NCBI RefSeq assembly: GCF_027448985.1 | Contig: NZ_DAIDMN010000004.1 | Coordinates: 1-43,560 of the forward strand | DNA length: 43,560 bases | Direction: 5' to 3' | From: Sulfurihydrogenibium sp. | GTDB taxonomy: Bacteria; Aquificota; Aquificia; Aquificales; Hydrogenothermaceae | Shown: positions 18,559 to 28,687 of the stretch, piece by piece | How the letters are laid out: every line of letters starts with the position of its first letter | Numbering within the stretch: the first letter of the stretch is position 1 | Translations under genes and position numbers: made by a program | The notes under the pieces: generated by a model | Databases searched by the model: none | What the model was told of the DNA's origin: nothing | Seen by the model: only the letters and a program-made list of their open reading frames with translations

Positions 18559-19403
18559 GGTTTGAACTTAAAATATTTTTATCAATTATGGTAATTTTCA
18601 TCGTAAGTCTTTCAGTTATAAATTTTGTTAACCTTTTTGTTATAAACGAGATACTGTCAAAGTACGAAGCTTTGTACAACAGAGTTTATCCGGATTATCT
18701 AACTAGAATCTATCCAGATAACTTTTCTGAAGATTTAAAAGTAAGATACAGCCGTGTGGTTTTGCTTTGGGAATTTATACTAGTAATAACAACTTCTTTT
18801 CTTATTTATATAGTTATTGATAGATATGTAAAAAAAGAAGAAAGGTACAAATCTTTTTTACAGCTAATTATCCTTGCGATATCCCACAAATTTGGAAACG
18901 CCTTGGCAAGCATTATCACCAATATCGAGATTTTAAAACAGAAAGAAGATAACAAAAACTTAAAAAGGGTTGAAAAAGTTATCCAAACACTTTCCCACGA
19001 TATAAAAACATTATCAGAAACCTTTAAAAACTTGACTTTGGACAATAGAAAAGAAGAAGTTGTAGATGTTAAAAATCTGATTTTAGAATCCATAAAAAGC
19101 TTTAATCCGGATGGCAAAAAGATTATAACACATCTAAAGCCTTTTAAAAGATACCTATCAAAGACAGATTTAGAAATAATCATCCACAATCTACTTGAAA
19201 ATGCTTTTAAATATTCAAAAAGCTATGTTCATGTAAAAAATGTAAAAAAATGTATTATAATCAAAAACGATATAAATCCGGAGGTGGAAGGTGGTAGTGG
19301 TATTGGTCTTTTAATTGTAGAGAATCTGTGTAAGCTAAACGGTATAAAAATAAAAAAAAGAGTGTCTAGAAAAAGCTTTTTAGTTATCCTTGATTTTTCC
19401 TGA
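18555..19403 (+). CDS. Compact sensor histidine kinase, atypical boxes
   Basis: 282 aa; 2 TM, H-box LAISHKFGNALASI, N-box IIHNLLENAFKYS, G2 GSGIGLLIVENL; 4-bp overlap with the response regulator. Confidence 0.85.
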   Translation: MRFELKIFLSIMVIFIVSLSVINFVNLFVINEILSKYEALYNRVYPDYLTRIYPDNFSEDLKVRYSRVVLLWEFILVITTSFLIYIVIDRYVKKEERYKSFLQLIILAISHKFGNALASIITNIEILKQKEDNKNLKRVEKVIQTLSHDIKTLSETFKNLTLDNRKEEVVDVKNLILESIKSFNPDGKKIITHLKPFKRYLSKTDLEIIIHNLLENAFKYSKSYVHVKNVKKCIIIKNDINPEVEGGSGIGLLIVENLCKLNGIKIKKRVSRKSFLVILDFS

Positions 19404-19596
19404 TTATCTTAGCCTTTCCAGTTGCTATTTCATCTATTGCAATAACCGTTTTCTTTAGTGGAATTCCTTCCTCCGTAACGTAAGTTTCTGCACCTGTTTC
19501 ATAAAGCTCTATTGCCAACTTAGACGCTGCATGAACCAACTCGTATCTACTTTTAACTTTTTTTAATGCTTCTTCTATCAATGGTCTTTGACTCAA
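19384..19596 (-). CDS. rpoZ: RNA polymerase omega subunit
   Basis: 70 aa; VKSRYELVHAASKLAIEL and TVIAIDEIATGKAKI; downstream of gmk. Confidence 0.87.
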   Translation of the reverse strand: MSQRPLIEEALKKVKSRYELVHAASKLAIELYETGAETYVTEEGIPLKKTVIAIDEIATGKAKIIRKNQG

Positions 19597-19633
19597 GTTA
19601 AAACCTCCAAACTGTTTTTAGAGTAATTTAAAA

Positions 19634-20248
19634 TTATACCATAAGAGATTTTAATTTTTCATCTTTTATGATGTTAATGTCAAACTTCGATGATTTACAT
19701 CTTTCTGCCAAGATTACACTTTTTATCTTATCTTTTGCTTCTAAAAGGTTGTCGTTTATTACAATGTAATCGTACTCTTTCCAGTATGGTATCTCCTTTT
19801 TTGCTGTGTCTAATCTTTTTTGTATTTCTTCTTCTGACTCACCTCTCAATCTCATTCTGTTTATAAGGTCATCTATTGATGGGGGAAGGATAAATACTGT
19901 AATTACAGCTGGATAAATCTGTTTTATCTGTTTCATGCCCTGAACGTCTATAACGAGAATTATATCAAAACCTTTTTCCAGTAGCTGAAAGACTTCCTTT
20001 TTAGGAGTTCCGTAATAGTTCCCATGAACCAAAGCATACTCTAAAAAAGCGTCTTGTGATATTAAATTTTCAAACTCTTCTTTTTTTAGAAAGACGTAAT
20101 CAACCCCATCTATCTCGTTTTTTCTCTTCTTTCTTGTTGTGTAAGTAACGACTCTTTTCAAAAAAGGTAATTCTTCCAACAGAAGGTTGGTTATAGTTGT
20201 TTTACCTCCCCCTGCTGGCGATGATATTATAAAAAGATTACCTTTCAT
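19634..20248 (-). CDS. gmk: Guanylate kinase
   Basis: [41 protein letters not shown]. Confidence 0.96.
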   Translation of the reverse strand: MKGNLFIISSPAGGGKTTITNLLLEELPFLKRVVTYTTRKKRKNEIDGVDYVFLKKEEFENLISQDAFLEYALVHGNYYGTPKKEVFQLLEKGFDIILVIDVQGMKQIKQIYPAVITVFILPPSIDDLINRMRLRGESEEEIQKRLDTAKKEIPYWKEYDYIVINDNLLEAKDKIKSVILAERCKSSKFDINIIKDEKLKSLMV

Positions 20249-21714
20249 CTTACTCCAATATTCATGATTAAAACTGATGTTAACACGTTAGATATTTCCC
20301 AAAATACAGTTGGATATATTCCAATAACCAAAACCATAACAGCTAAAAATCCGACAGTAAACTTTTCTATAGGATTAAGGTAAAATCTTCCTTCTTTTAC
20401 AGGCTCATACATATACATGTAAGCTACTACTCTTAGGTAGTATCCAGCAGATACTATACTTGTAACAACTAAAACAACGGCAAGCCACCAAACATTACTT
20501 GATATTAAAGCTAAAAATACACCAAATTTACCCATAAAACCAACCGTAGGAGGTATTCCAAGCATTGAGAACATGTATATAAGCATGTAAAGAGCCATTA
20601 TAGGATGTTTTTTTGCAAGTCCTTTAAAATCTTCTATATCATTAGTCCAGTTTCCATTTTTCTCAAATGCTGATAAAAATATAAATCCTCCAAGAGCCAT
20701 AAATAGGTAAACAAGAGAATAAAATATCAATGCGGTAAATCCCATTCCATTTGGAGATGCTAAAGCTGCCAGTATGTACCCTGTATGAGCTATAGATGAG
20801 TAAGCAAGCATCCTTTTAACATTTTTCTGTTTTAAAGCTACAAAGTTTCCAACAACCATAGATACACCGGCTAGTACAGCCCATCCGTAAGACCAAATAG
20901 CATTGTTTAGAGGAAATGCTTCCACCATTACTCTAAGGATTACAGCGTAGGTAGCTATTTTTGATACACTTGCCATAAATCCTGTGATTGGAGTAGGAGC
21001 TGCTTCGTATGCATCCGGAGTCCAAAAATGGAAAGGAACAGCGGATGCTTTCAATGCAAGCCCTACTATCAAAAGAGCTACCGCAACTGTTAAACCTATA
21101 TCTGATTTATCTTGAACTTCATGGAATATTCTTGCAAAATCAAAACTTCCAGTTTTTCCGTATATCAACGCAATTGCATAGCTTATTATTGCTGTTCCAG
21201 CACCACCCATTATAAGGTACTTAAATGCACCTTCCTTTGATTTGTAATCCTTTTTCCATAAACCAACGAGTATATACGTTGATACAGACATAAGTTCAAG
21301 GCCGATATAAAAACTCACTAAGTTAGGAGAAGATACCATTATCATCATTCCAAGTAATGAAAATATGATGAGATAGTAGTACTCACCATAATAAGTTTTT
21401 TTACTTTCTACATAAGGTTGTAAGTTTACGATAGCTAAAATGGTAAATACTATTAAAAAGAACTTAAAAGCAAGTGAAAAACTATCTACGATGTATAAAC
21501 CATAGAGAGTTATAGCTCCCTCTGATATAGTTAAGATAGATAATGCTCCAACAGCTAAACCTACTACAGAGACTGTAGAAATAAGGATTCTGCTTTTTGT
21601 AAAAAGTTCTAAAACAAATACAAGTAATGCTGTTATTAAAACTATTATTTCTGGAATTAAAACCTGAAAATTTGGAACACCTAATCCTGCTACAAGCTGT
21701 TGCACTATAGTCAT
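20245..21714 (-). CDS. nuoN: NADH-quinone oxidoreductase subunit N
   Basis: 489 aa; [39 protein letters not shown]. Confidence 0.96.
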   Translation of the reverse strand: MTIVQQLVAGLGVPNFQVLIPEIIVLITALLVFVLELFTKSRILISTVSVVGLAVGALSILTISEGAITLYGLYIVDSFSLAFKFFLIVFTILAIVNLQPYVESKKTYYGEYYYLIIFSLLGMMIMVSSPNLVSFYIGLELMSVSTYILVGLWKKDYKSKEGAFKYLIMGGAGTAIISYAIALIYGKTGSFDFARIFHEVQDKSDIGLTVAVALLIVGLALKASAVPFHFWTPDAYEAAPTPITGFMASVSKIATYAVILRVMVEAFPLNNAIWSYGWAVLAGVSMVVGNFVALKQKNVKRMLAYSSIAHTGYILAALASPNGMGFTALIFYSLVYLFMALGGFIFLSAFEKNGNWTNDIEDFKGLAKKHPIMALYMLIYMFSMLGIPPTVGFMGKFGVFLALISSNVWWLAVVLVVTSIVSAGYYLRVVAYMYMYEPVKEGRFYLNPIEKFTVGFLAVMVLVIGIYPTVFWEISNVLTSVLIMNIGVR

Positions 21715-21717
21715 TTT

Positions 21718-23229
21718 TTACCCTCCTACTATCTTGTGAAGAACAAAGTGGGTTGTATTGTTTATAAGGTTTATCCACCAGTTTGGATAAATACCTATCA
21801 CAAACATGAATATAACAAGCGGTAAGAAAGACCAAAGTTCAGCTGTATTAAGGTCTTTTAGCTTAGAGTACTCTTCTTTCTTTTCTTCGGTCAACAACTC
21901 TTCTTCAAACATCGTTCTTTTGTAAAGCCATAAAGTGTATGCTGCACCTACTACTAAACTAAGCCCAGCTAATGTAGCTGTTAGTATACTTACTTTAAAA
22001 GTTCCAAGTAACGCTAAAAACTCTCCTACAAATCCAGACAATCCAGGAAGTCCTGCAGATGCCATAGCTGATATCATAAACAGCGTAGCAAAGACAGGCA
22101 CGAATTTAGCCATACCACCAAGGTCCTTCATCTCATAACTGTGTAATCTTTCATATATAAATCCGGCTGCCAAGAAAAGAGCTCCAGATGTTAATCCGTG
22201 AGATATCATCGTTATAATTGCACCGTTAACTCCTTCCTGATTAAGGGCAAAAGTTCCTATAGTTACAAAACCCATATGAGATACTGAAGAGTACGCTATA
22301 AGTCTTTTTATATGGGTTTGAGCTATAGCCATCATAGCTGTGTAGATGATAGCAATAACTCCAAGGGTAAACATTACTGGCATAAAGTATTTTGAAGCTT
22401 CAGGAAACCATGGAAGGTTAAATCTAACAAAACCGTACGTACCCATCTTTAACAACACAGCTGCAAGTATTACCGAGCCTGCTGTAGGAGCTTGAACGTG
22501 AGCAGCTGGAAGCCAAGTATGGAAAGGCCACATTGGAACCTTTATGGCAAAACCAAGAGCTAAAAGAAGGAAAAATATTATTTCAAGATTATAATGTAAT
22601 GAAAGCTTCAATAAATCAAAGTAACTTGTAGATAAAACATCGTTTTCCACATAGTTGTATATATACATACCGATAACACCGATTAAAAGGAAAAGAGAAC
22701 CAAAGAAAGTGTATATGAAGAATTTAGTTGCAGCATAAATTCTTTCTGAATAACCCCACACACCTATTATCAAAAACATTGGAATGAGCATAACTTCCCA
22801 AAATACATAGAAAGCTACCAAGTCCCAAGCAACAAAAACACCTATACATGCAGCTTCCAAAACTAAAAATGCTATAAAGTACTCTTTCACCCTTTTCTCT
22901 ATATTTGTACTCCATACAAAAGCTACAACAAAAGATATAGCTGTAAGCCATACCATCGTTAAACTCAGCGCATCTACCCCAACTTCGTAGCTGATACCAA
23001 ACTGTGGAATCCAAGCATACTTTTCATAGAACTGAATTTTGTATCCGGAAGGGTCATAAGTAAGAAGCATGTAAGAGGAAAGAATAAACACAACCACAGA
23101 AGATACTATACTAATTGGTTTTGCAAATTTTTCATTCAACAAAAATACAATTGCCGCTGCCACCAAAGGTATCAGAATAGAAACAGTTATGATAGGAAAT
23201 CCTGCGTTAACAAATTCTGGCGTCATCAC
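21718..23229 (-). CDS. nuoM: NADH-quinone oxidoreductase subunit M
   Basis: 503 aa; WPFHTWLPAAHVQAPTAGSVILAAVLLKMGTYGFVRF, SSVSHMGFV. Confidence 0.97.
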   Translation of the reverse strand: MMTPEFVNAGFPIITVSILIPLVAAAIVFLLNEKFAKPISIVSSVVVFILSSYMLLTYDPSGYKIQFYEKYAWIPQFGISYEVGVDALSLTMVWLTAISFVVAFVWSTNIEKRVKEYFIAFLVLEAACIGVFVAWDLVAFYVFWEVMLIPMFLIIGVWGYSERIYAATKFFIYTFFGSLFLLIGVIGMYIYNYVENDVLSTSYFDLLKLSLHYNLEIIFFLLLALGFAIKVPMWPFHTWLPAAHVQAPTAGSVILAAVLLKMGTYGFVRFNLPWFPEASKYFMPVMFTLGVIAIIYTAMMAIAQTHIKRLIAYSSVSHMGFVTIGTFALNQEGVNGAIITMISHGLTSGALFLAAGFIYERLHSYEMKDLGGMAKFVPVFATLFMISAMASAGLPGLSGFVGEFLALLGTFKVSILTATLAGLSLVVGAAYTLWLYKRTMFEEELLTEEKKEEYSKLKDLNTAELWSFLPLVIFMFVIGIYPNWWINLINNTTHFVLHKIVGG

Positions 23230-23239
23230 CTGCCTCCTC

Positions 23240-25186
23240 CTACTTTAAAAACAAGAATAGTGATAAGAATATAACTACACCTATAAGCATCTGTAAAACA
23301 TAACCACTGATTCTTCCAAGCTGAGTTTTTCTTAAAACCTCTCCAGCAAATAAGGAACCTTTTCCAGAACCATCTACTATTCCATCTATAATAACCTTAT
23401 CACCTACAAACCATAGTACTTTTGAAAGTTTGTAATATCCATAAACAAAAATTTTATAGTAGATAAGGTCAAAATACCATCTGTTATAAAACAGATTGTA
23501 TATAGGTCTAAACATCTCTGTAAGCTTGACAGGGTCTACTTTTCTTAGTTGATAAATTATGTACGCTGTAAATATACCAGCTAAAGCAGTTCCTAAAAGT
23601 AATATACCTAAAAACGATGTTAAAGAATGTCCTAAGAAATGAAAAGCATTTGGTTCTATATGAACATGATGGGCTCTTGATAAACCTTCATGAACTAAAA
23701 CTTTCACCTCTTCAGGTAAAAATTTCATGTAAGTTGGTTCCAAAGATGGTTTTAAGAAGTTTATAAAAAACTCTCTGAAAAATCCTAAAACTACGGTTGC
23801 AACCGCTAAAACGATTAATGGTATTGTCATGTTAGGTGGCGATTCATGAACATGCTCCCTTATGTGAGGGTCTAACCTATCTCCGTCAAAGAAAGTTAAG
23901 AAGAAGAGTCTAAATATATAGAAAGCTGTAAGAAAAGCTCCACCCCATAAAAACATGAACACAAACGTATTTATCTCATAGGCTCCCTCTATGATAGGGT
24001 CTTTACTGAAAAATCCAACAAATGGTGGAATACCAGCTAACGCAAGAGAACCTATTAAAAACGTTCCTGTTGTGATAGGCATCGCTCTTCCTATCTGACC
24101 CATCTTTTGAACGTCTAAAAGGTGGTGAAGGGCGATTAATACACTACCTGAACCAAGGAACAGCAATGCCTTAAATACCGCGTGAGAAGTAAGGTGGAAC
24201 ATTCCTTCTGAGAAAAGACCTAAACCTTCCGCTGCAAACATGTATCCAAGCTGTGATAAAGTTGAGTAAGCTATAATTCTTTTTATATCATTTTGAACAA
24301 GTCCCATTGTTGCAGCTAAGAATGCTGACATTGTTCCTATAAATAAAACAGTATCCAACGCAATTTCAGAGCTTGCAAACACAGGCATCAGTCTTGCAAC
24401 CATGTAAACACCTGCTGCAACCATAGTAGCTGCGTGAATTAAAGCAGAAACAGGTGTAGGACCTTCCATCGCGTTTGGAAGCCATATATGAAGAGGTATC
24501 TGAGCTGACTTACCAACAGCTCCACCGAATAAAAGTAGTGCTATTGCTGTTATTACCACATAATCAACACCAGCAAGTTTTCCAAATATCTCAAGGTAAT
24601 CTAAAGTTCCAAATATTACAAAAGCAAGCAAGATTCCAAGTAAAAACAACCAGTCTCCTACCCTGTTAACTACGAAAGATTCCATAGCAGCGTTAGCCGC
24701 AGATTTTTTGTAGTGCCAAAAACCAATAAGAAGGTAAGATGCTAAACCAACACCTTCCCATCCAAAAAATAACTGAACAAGGTTGTCAGATAAAGTTAGC
24801 ATAAGCATCATAAATACAAAGAGAGACAAGTATGCAAAAAATCTCGGATACGATTCATCTCCTTTCATGTATCCGGTAGCAAATATAAAGATAAAAGTTG
24901 ATACACAGGTTACAACACAGGTCATCAACGCTGAAAGAGGGTCCCATAAAATACTTACGGATATGTTGTAATCTCCTACCGTCATCCAGTTGAAAAGTTT
25001 AAGGTTGTAGTAATTTCCTGTTGTAGCTACATCTATAAAGCCTTTTATTGAAGCGATAGCGGATATAGCTACTCCAACAACCGCTACTATTCCGGATAAA
25101 GGTTCTCTTAAAAACTTATAACCAAAAAGTCCAATAATAACAAAAGCAACCAGTGGTGAAAACGGTATTATCCATAAGTACTCCAT
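23240..25186 (-). CDS. nuoL: NADH-quinone oxidoreductase subunit L
   Basis: 648 aa; FGWEGVGLASYLLIGFWH, PLHIWLPNAMEGPTPVSALIHAATMVAAGVYMVAR. Confidence 0.97.
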   Translation of the reverse strand: MEYLWIIPFSPLVAFVIIGLFGYKFLREPLSGIVAVVGVAISAIASIKGFIDVATTGNYYNLKLFNWMTVGDYNISVSILWDPLSALMTCVVTCVSTFIFIFATGYMKGDESYPRFFAYLSLFVFMMLMLTLSDNLVQLFFGWEGVGLASYLLIGFWHYKKSAANAAMESFVVNRVGDWLFLLGILLAFVIFGTLDYLEIFGKLAGVDYVVITAIALLLFGGAVGKSAQIPLHIWLPNAMEGPTPVSALIHAATMVAAGVYMVARLMPVFASSEIALDTVLFIGTMSAFLAATMGLVQNDIKRIIAYSTLSQLGYMFAAEGLGLFSEGMFHLTSHAVFKALLFLGSGSVLIALHHLLDVQKMGQIGRAMPITTGTFLIGSLALAGIPPFVGFFSKDPIIEGAYEINTFVFMFLWGGAFLTAFYIFRLFFLTFFDGDRLDPHIREHVHESPPNMTIPLIVLAVATVVLGFFREFFINFLKPSLEPTYMKFLPEEVKVLVHEGLSRAHHVHIEPNAFHFLGHSLTSFLGILLLGTALAGIFTAYIIYQLRKVDPVKLTEMFRPIYNLFYNRWYFDLIYYKIFVYGYYKLSKVLWFVGDKVIIDGIVDGSGKGSLFAGEVLRKTQLGRISGYVLQMLIGVVIFLSLFLFLK

Positions 25187-25190
25187 AGCC

Positions 25191-25493
25191 TTACCCCTTT
25201 AACTCTGTTAATTTTTCAACATCAACATCTTTTTTCATTCTGTAAATTGCCATGATTAATCCAAGTCCTATGGCAGCTTCAGCAGCTGCAATTGTAAGAA
25301 TAAAAAACACAAAAACCTGTCCTACCACATCGTGGAGTTTCATATCAAAGGCAACGAATGCGATGTTAACAGCGTTTAGCATCAGTTCAGTGGAAATAAG
25401 CATCGCTATTATGTTTTTCCTTACTATAACACCTATCAAACCAAGAACCATCAAAAGTCCACTTAAAGCTACGTAGTATTCGTAAGGAACCAT
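25191..25493 (-). CDS. nuoK: NADH-quinone oxidoreductase subunit K
   Basis: 100 aa; GLIGVIVRKNIIAMLISTELMLNAVNIAFVAF, FFILTIAAAEAAIGLGLI. Confidence 0.97.
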   Translation of the reverse strand: MVPYEYYVALSGLLMVLGLIGVIVRKNIIAMLISTELMLNAVNIAFVAFDMKLHDVVGQVFVFFILTIAAAEAAIGLGLIMAIYRMKKDVDVEKLTELKG

Positions 25494-26042
25494 TTACGCT
25501 CCTCCTTCTTTTTCATCTTCTACAATGTCTTTCTTACCAAGTAATATCGCTCCTATCATCGCAACCAACAAAATCAAAGAAGCTACTTCAAAAGGAAAGA
25601 GGTACTTTGTAAACAGTAATGTTGCAACAGCTTTTGCATTTGATATTTCTTTAAAAATATCCGGAGAAAATATACCGGTGTTAGAAGCCCAAAGCCCATA
25701 AACAGATACATAAGCGAGTTCCAAAAATAGGATGAACCCAAACGGTGCTGATAAAAGAGCGTATTTAGGGTCAACAGCTTCTCCTTTGTACTGTGGAACA
25801 GTTGAGATTACCAACACATAAAAAACAACAATAGCAACTGCATAAATTAAGATTTGTAATGCTCCTATTAACTCTGCTCCAAGATTAAAAAACAATCCGG
25901 ATATAGCTATTAAAGTTGAGATTAAAGATAAAACAGAATATACAATATTTTTGAAAAACACAACTCCAATAGCAGAAATAACTGCTATAGCTGATAAAAC
26001 CCAAAAAGCTACCACACTTAACTCCATTTTATCTGCCCCCAT
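25494..26042 (-). CDS. nuoJ: NADH-quinone oxidoreductase subunit J
   Basis: 182 aa; ALQILIYAVAIVVFYVLVISTV between nuoI and nuoK; true start may be the internal Met at about 26027. Confidence 0.93.
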   Translation of the reverse strand: MGADKMELSVVAFWVLSAIAVISAIGVVFFKNIVYSVLSLISTLIAISGLFFNLGAELIGALQILIYAVAIVVFYVLVISTVPQYKGEAVDPKYALLSAPFGFILFLELAYVSVYGLWASNTGIFSPDIFKEISNAKAVATLLFTKYLFPFEVASLILLVAMIGAILLGKKDIVEDEKEGGA

Positions 26043-26620
26043 AACTTAATTCTTTCTTGGTCGTCTATCCAAATTCTATCGGGTTCTTTGAGTCTTCTTC
26101 TGTCAAAATCTTTTCCCCTTTCACTCATATCGTCCATATGAATAACACAACTTTCTCTTTGATACTTGGCAGTTTCATATATATCCGTCATGATAAGGCA
26201 ATCAACAGGACAAGCATCTACACACAGACCACAGTAAAGACAGTTTAAAAGGTTCATATCAAATCTTACAACCTTTTTCTTTCCGTTTGGAAGTTGAACA
26301 GCTTCTATCCTAAATAAAGATGGCATAGGACAAGCTTGCTGACACATATAACACGCTACACACCTACTTTCACCTGTGTTTATATCCATAAACTTTTCTA
26401 AAACACTGAATGAAGGTGGTTCATTTCCATCTTTAACCCTGTGAGCGTGTGTTCCTCTAAATCTTTTTGGTGGGGTAAGTTTTTCGTATGGATATTTTGT
26501 TGTAATAGTTTTCCTTATTAAATTTTTAAAAGTCACTTTCAAACCTTTTATAAAATCCAAAAAAAGTAATTTTTCCAATAAACTTAACTTTGGTCTTTCT
26601 ACATATTTTAGCTTAACCAT
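26018..26620 (-). CDS. nuoI: NADH-quinone oxidoreductase subunit I (copy 2)
   Basis: CVACYMCQQACPMPSLF and CLYCGLCVDACPVDCLIMTDIYE; paralogous to the 12961-13653 copy. Confidence 0.95.
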   Translation of the reverse strand: MVKLKYVERPKLSLLEKLLFLDFIKGLKVTFKNLIRKTITTKYPYEKLTPPKRFRGTHAHRVKDGNEPPSFSVLEKFMDINTGESRCVACYMCQQACPMPSLFRIEAVQLPNGKKKVVRFDMNLLNCLYCGLCVDACPVDCLIMTDIYETAKYQRESCVIHMDDMSERGKDFDRRRLKEPDRIWIDDQERIKLWGQIKWS

Positions 26621-26622
26621 AA

Positions 26623-27639
26623 TTACCCTTTAACAATTATAATGATAGCTGTTATAAAAATGTTTAGTAATGAAAGTGGTAACATAACTTTCCAAGCTAT
26701 TTCTGTAATTTGGTCCACCCTGTACCTTGGTAGTGTCCAATGGACCCATAAAAAGAACATAAACATCATAAATACCTTTAAGAAAAACCAAATAAATGGA
26801 GATAAAACTCCGAAGATATGAGGACCTTTCCATCCACCAAAGAAAAGTATAACTGCAATAGCACTTAAAACAAATGTTCCTATATACCATTCAGCTAGTG
26901 GAAAAAGACCAAATTTCATTCCGGAATACTCAGTGTTATATCCGGATACAAGCTCCGCTTCCGCTTCTTGAACGTCAAAAGGTGTTCTTCCCGTTTCCGC
27001 CAATATTGCAAAAAGAATAACAATGAACGCTATAGGTTGGTACCATATAAACGCTCCAAAAAAACCTTCCTGTGCTTGAACTATCTCTCTTAAAGAAAAA
27101 GAGCCTGCCATCATTATAGGACCAACCATTGCAAAACCAAGAGCTACCTCATAACCTATAAGTACAGCAGCTTTTCTAAGACCTCCTATCATAGGATATT
27201 TACTGTTAGACGCCCAACCTGCAAATATAACACCGTAAATACTGATACTACCAAAAGCAAGAGCTAAAATTAATCCAATATTTAAATCTGTTATAAAAGG
27301 TTTAATTTCTATTCCAAAGATTGTAAAAGGGTCTCCAAAAGGAACAACCGCAAGTATCATTATAGCCGGAACGAAAGCCATCAAAGAAGCAAGATAAAAA
27401 AGAACTTTATCAACGTTGTTTGGAACCAAATCCTCTTTCGTTAGAACTTTTAGAGCATCTGCAATAGGTTGGAGTAAACCATGATATCCAACGTGAAGAG
27501 GTCCGGGTCTTTGTTGAACATGTCCTGCGAACTTTCTCTCTATCAAGGTTAGGTAAGCAGCCGCAAGGAACATGCCAACTATAAATATTACAGACTTTAT
27601 AACTACTCCTATTACAGTAGCTAACATCTCCATCAGCAA
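26623..27639 (-). CDS. nuoH: NADH-quinone oxidoreductase subunit H
   Basis: LTLIERKFAGHVQQRPGPLHVGYHGLLQPIADALK, ETGRTPFDVQEAEAELVSGYNTEYSGM. Confidence 0.97.
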   Translation of the reverse strand: MLMEMLATVIGVVIKSVIFIVGMFLAAAYLTLIERKFAGHVQQRPGPLHVGYHGLLQPIADALKVLTKEDLVPNNVDKVLFYLASLMAFVPAIMILAVVPFGDPFTIFGIEIKPFITDLNIGLILALAFGSISIYGVIFAGWASNSKYPMIGGLRKAAVLIGYEVALGFAMVGPIMMAGSFSLREIVQAQEGFFGAFIWYQPIAFIVILFAILAETGRTPFDVQEAEAELVSGYNTEYSGMKFGLFPLAEWYIGTFVLSAIAVILFFGGWKGPHIFGVLSPFIWFFLKVFMMFMFFLWVHWTLPRYRVDQITEIAWKVMLPLSLLNIFITAIIIIVKG

Positions 27640-27826
27640 CCTCTTATTCTGGTTTTAATATTTAAATTATCTTAACATAAGAATTGAAAAAATTAAACAC
27701 CGTTTTATTAATTTTTTCGAAGAATTCACTTAAGTTTTTGATTTAAATAGAATTTTACCATTACAAAATGTATAAAATTACCGTTAAAACGTAAAATAGT
27801 ATGAAAATTCAAAGGTTAAACCTTGT

Positions 27827-27832
27827 TATAAT
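27827..27832 (+). promoter_or_regulatory. Putative -10 element (TATAAT) of thiD
   Basis: Perfect TATAAT about 30 nt upstream of the thiD TTG start; preceded by inverted repeat AAGGTT-A-AACCTT. Confidence 0.4.
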
Positions 27833-27862
27833 TTTAATAAAAAATTCGGAGGTTGAAAAAAA

Positions 27863-28687
27863 TTGATAGCGAAAGCTTTAACTATAGCAGGGTCCGATAG
27901 TGGAGGTGGCGCAGGAATACAAGCGGATTTAAAAACGTTTACATCCTTAGGTGTCTATGGAATGACAGCGATAACGGCGATAACTGTCCAAAATACGGTT
28001 GGAGTTTTTGGTGTACATCCAGTTCCACCGGATATAGTTTACGGTCAAATAAAAGCTGTAGCAGAAGATATAGGAGTTGACGCTTTAAAAACAGGTATGT
28101 TATTTTCGGAAGAGATAATACAAGCTGTATCTCAAGGTGTAAAACATTTTAATTTAAAGAACTTGGTAGTAGACCCTGTGATGATAGCAAAATCTGGAGA
28201 CCCATTACTGAAAGAATCTGCAAGGAAAACACTTATAGAAAAACTACTACCTGAAGCTTTGATAATAACTCCTAACATTCCGGAAGCTGAGGATATATGT
28301 AAGTTTGAAATAAAAAATATAGAAGATATGGAAAAAGCCTGTAAGTTTATATACTCATTAGGACCTAACTATGTAGTTTTAAAAGGTGGTCATTTAGAGG
28401 GAGATACAAAAATTGACGTTGTTTACGACGGTAAAAACTTTGAGTATTTAAAAGCAAAAACAGTTCCTACAAAAAACACTCATGGGACTGGATGTACATT
28501 TTCAGCTGCTATTACAGCCTTTTTAGCCAAAGGTGAAAAACCACTAGATGCTATAAGAAAAGCTAAAAAGTACATACACGGTGCTATAGAAAACAGCCTT
28601 TCGTTAGGTAAAGGACATGGTCCACTGAACCATACATGGAATTTATCTGTCAGTTTCTCCAACGACAGGGTCGATACTTCCAAGTAG
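27863..28687 (+). CDS. thiD: Hydroxymethylpyrimidine/phosphomethylpyrimidine kinase
   Basis: ALTIAGSDSGGGAGIQADLKTFTSLGVYGMTAITAITVQNT, DPVMIAKSGDPLL, NTHGTGCTFSAAI. TTG start with GGAGG RBS. Confidence 0.96.
   Translation: MIAKALTIAGSDSGGGAGIQADLKTFTSLGVYGMTAITAITVQNTVGVFGVHPVPPDIVYGQIKAVAEDIGVDALKTGMLFSEEIIQAVSQGVKHFNLKNLVVDPVMIAKSGDPLLKESARKTLIEKLLPEALIITPNIPEAEDICKFEIKNIEDMEKACKFIYSLGPNYVVLKGGHLEGDTKIDVVYDGKNFEYLKAKTVPTKNTHGTGCTFSAAITAFLAKGEKPLDAIRKAKKYIHGAIENSLSLGKGHGPLNHTWNLSVSFSNDRVDTSK

Noticed and set aside
27640-27862. TPP riboswitch or other structured leader upstream of thiD
   Set aside because: No recognisable THI-box core or CUGAGA-type motif; region is simply AT-rich.
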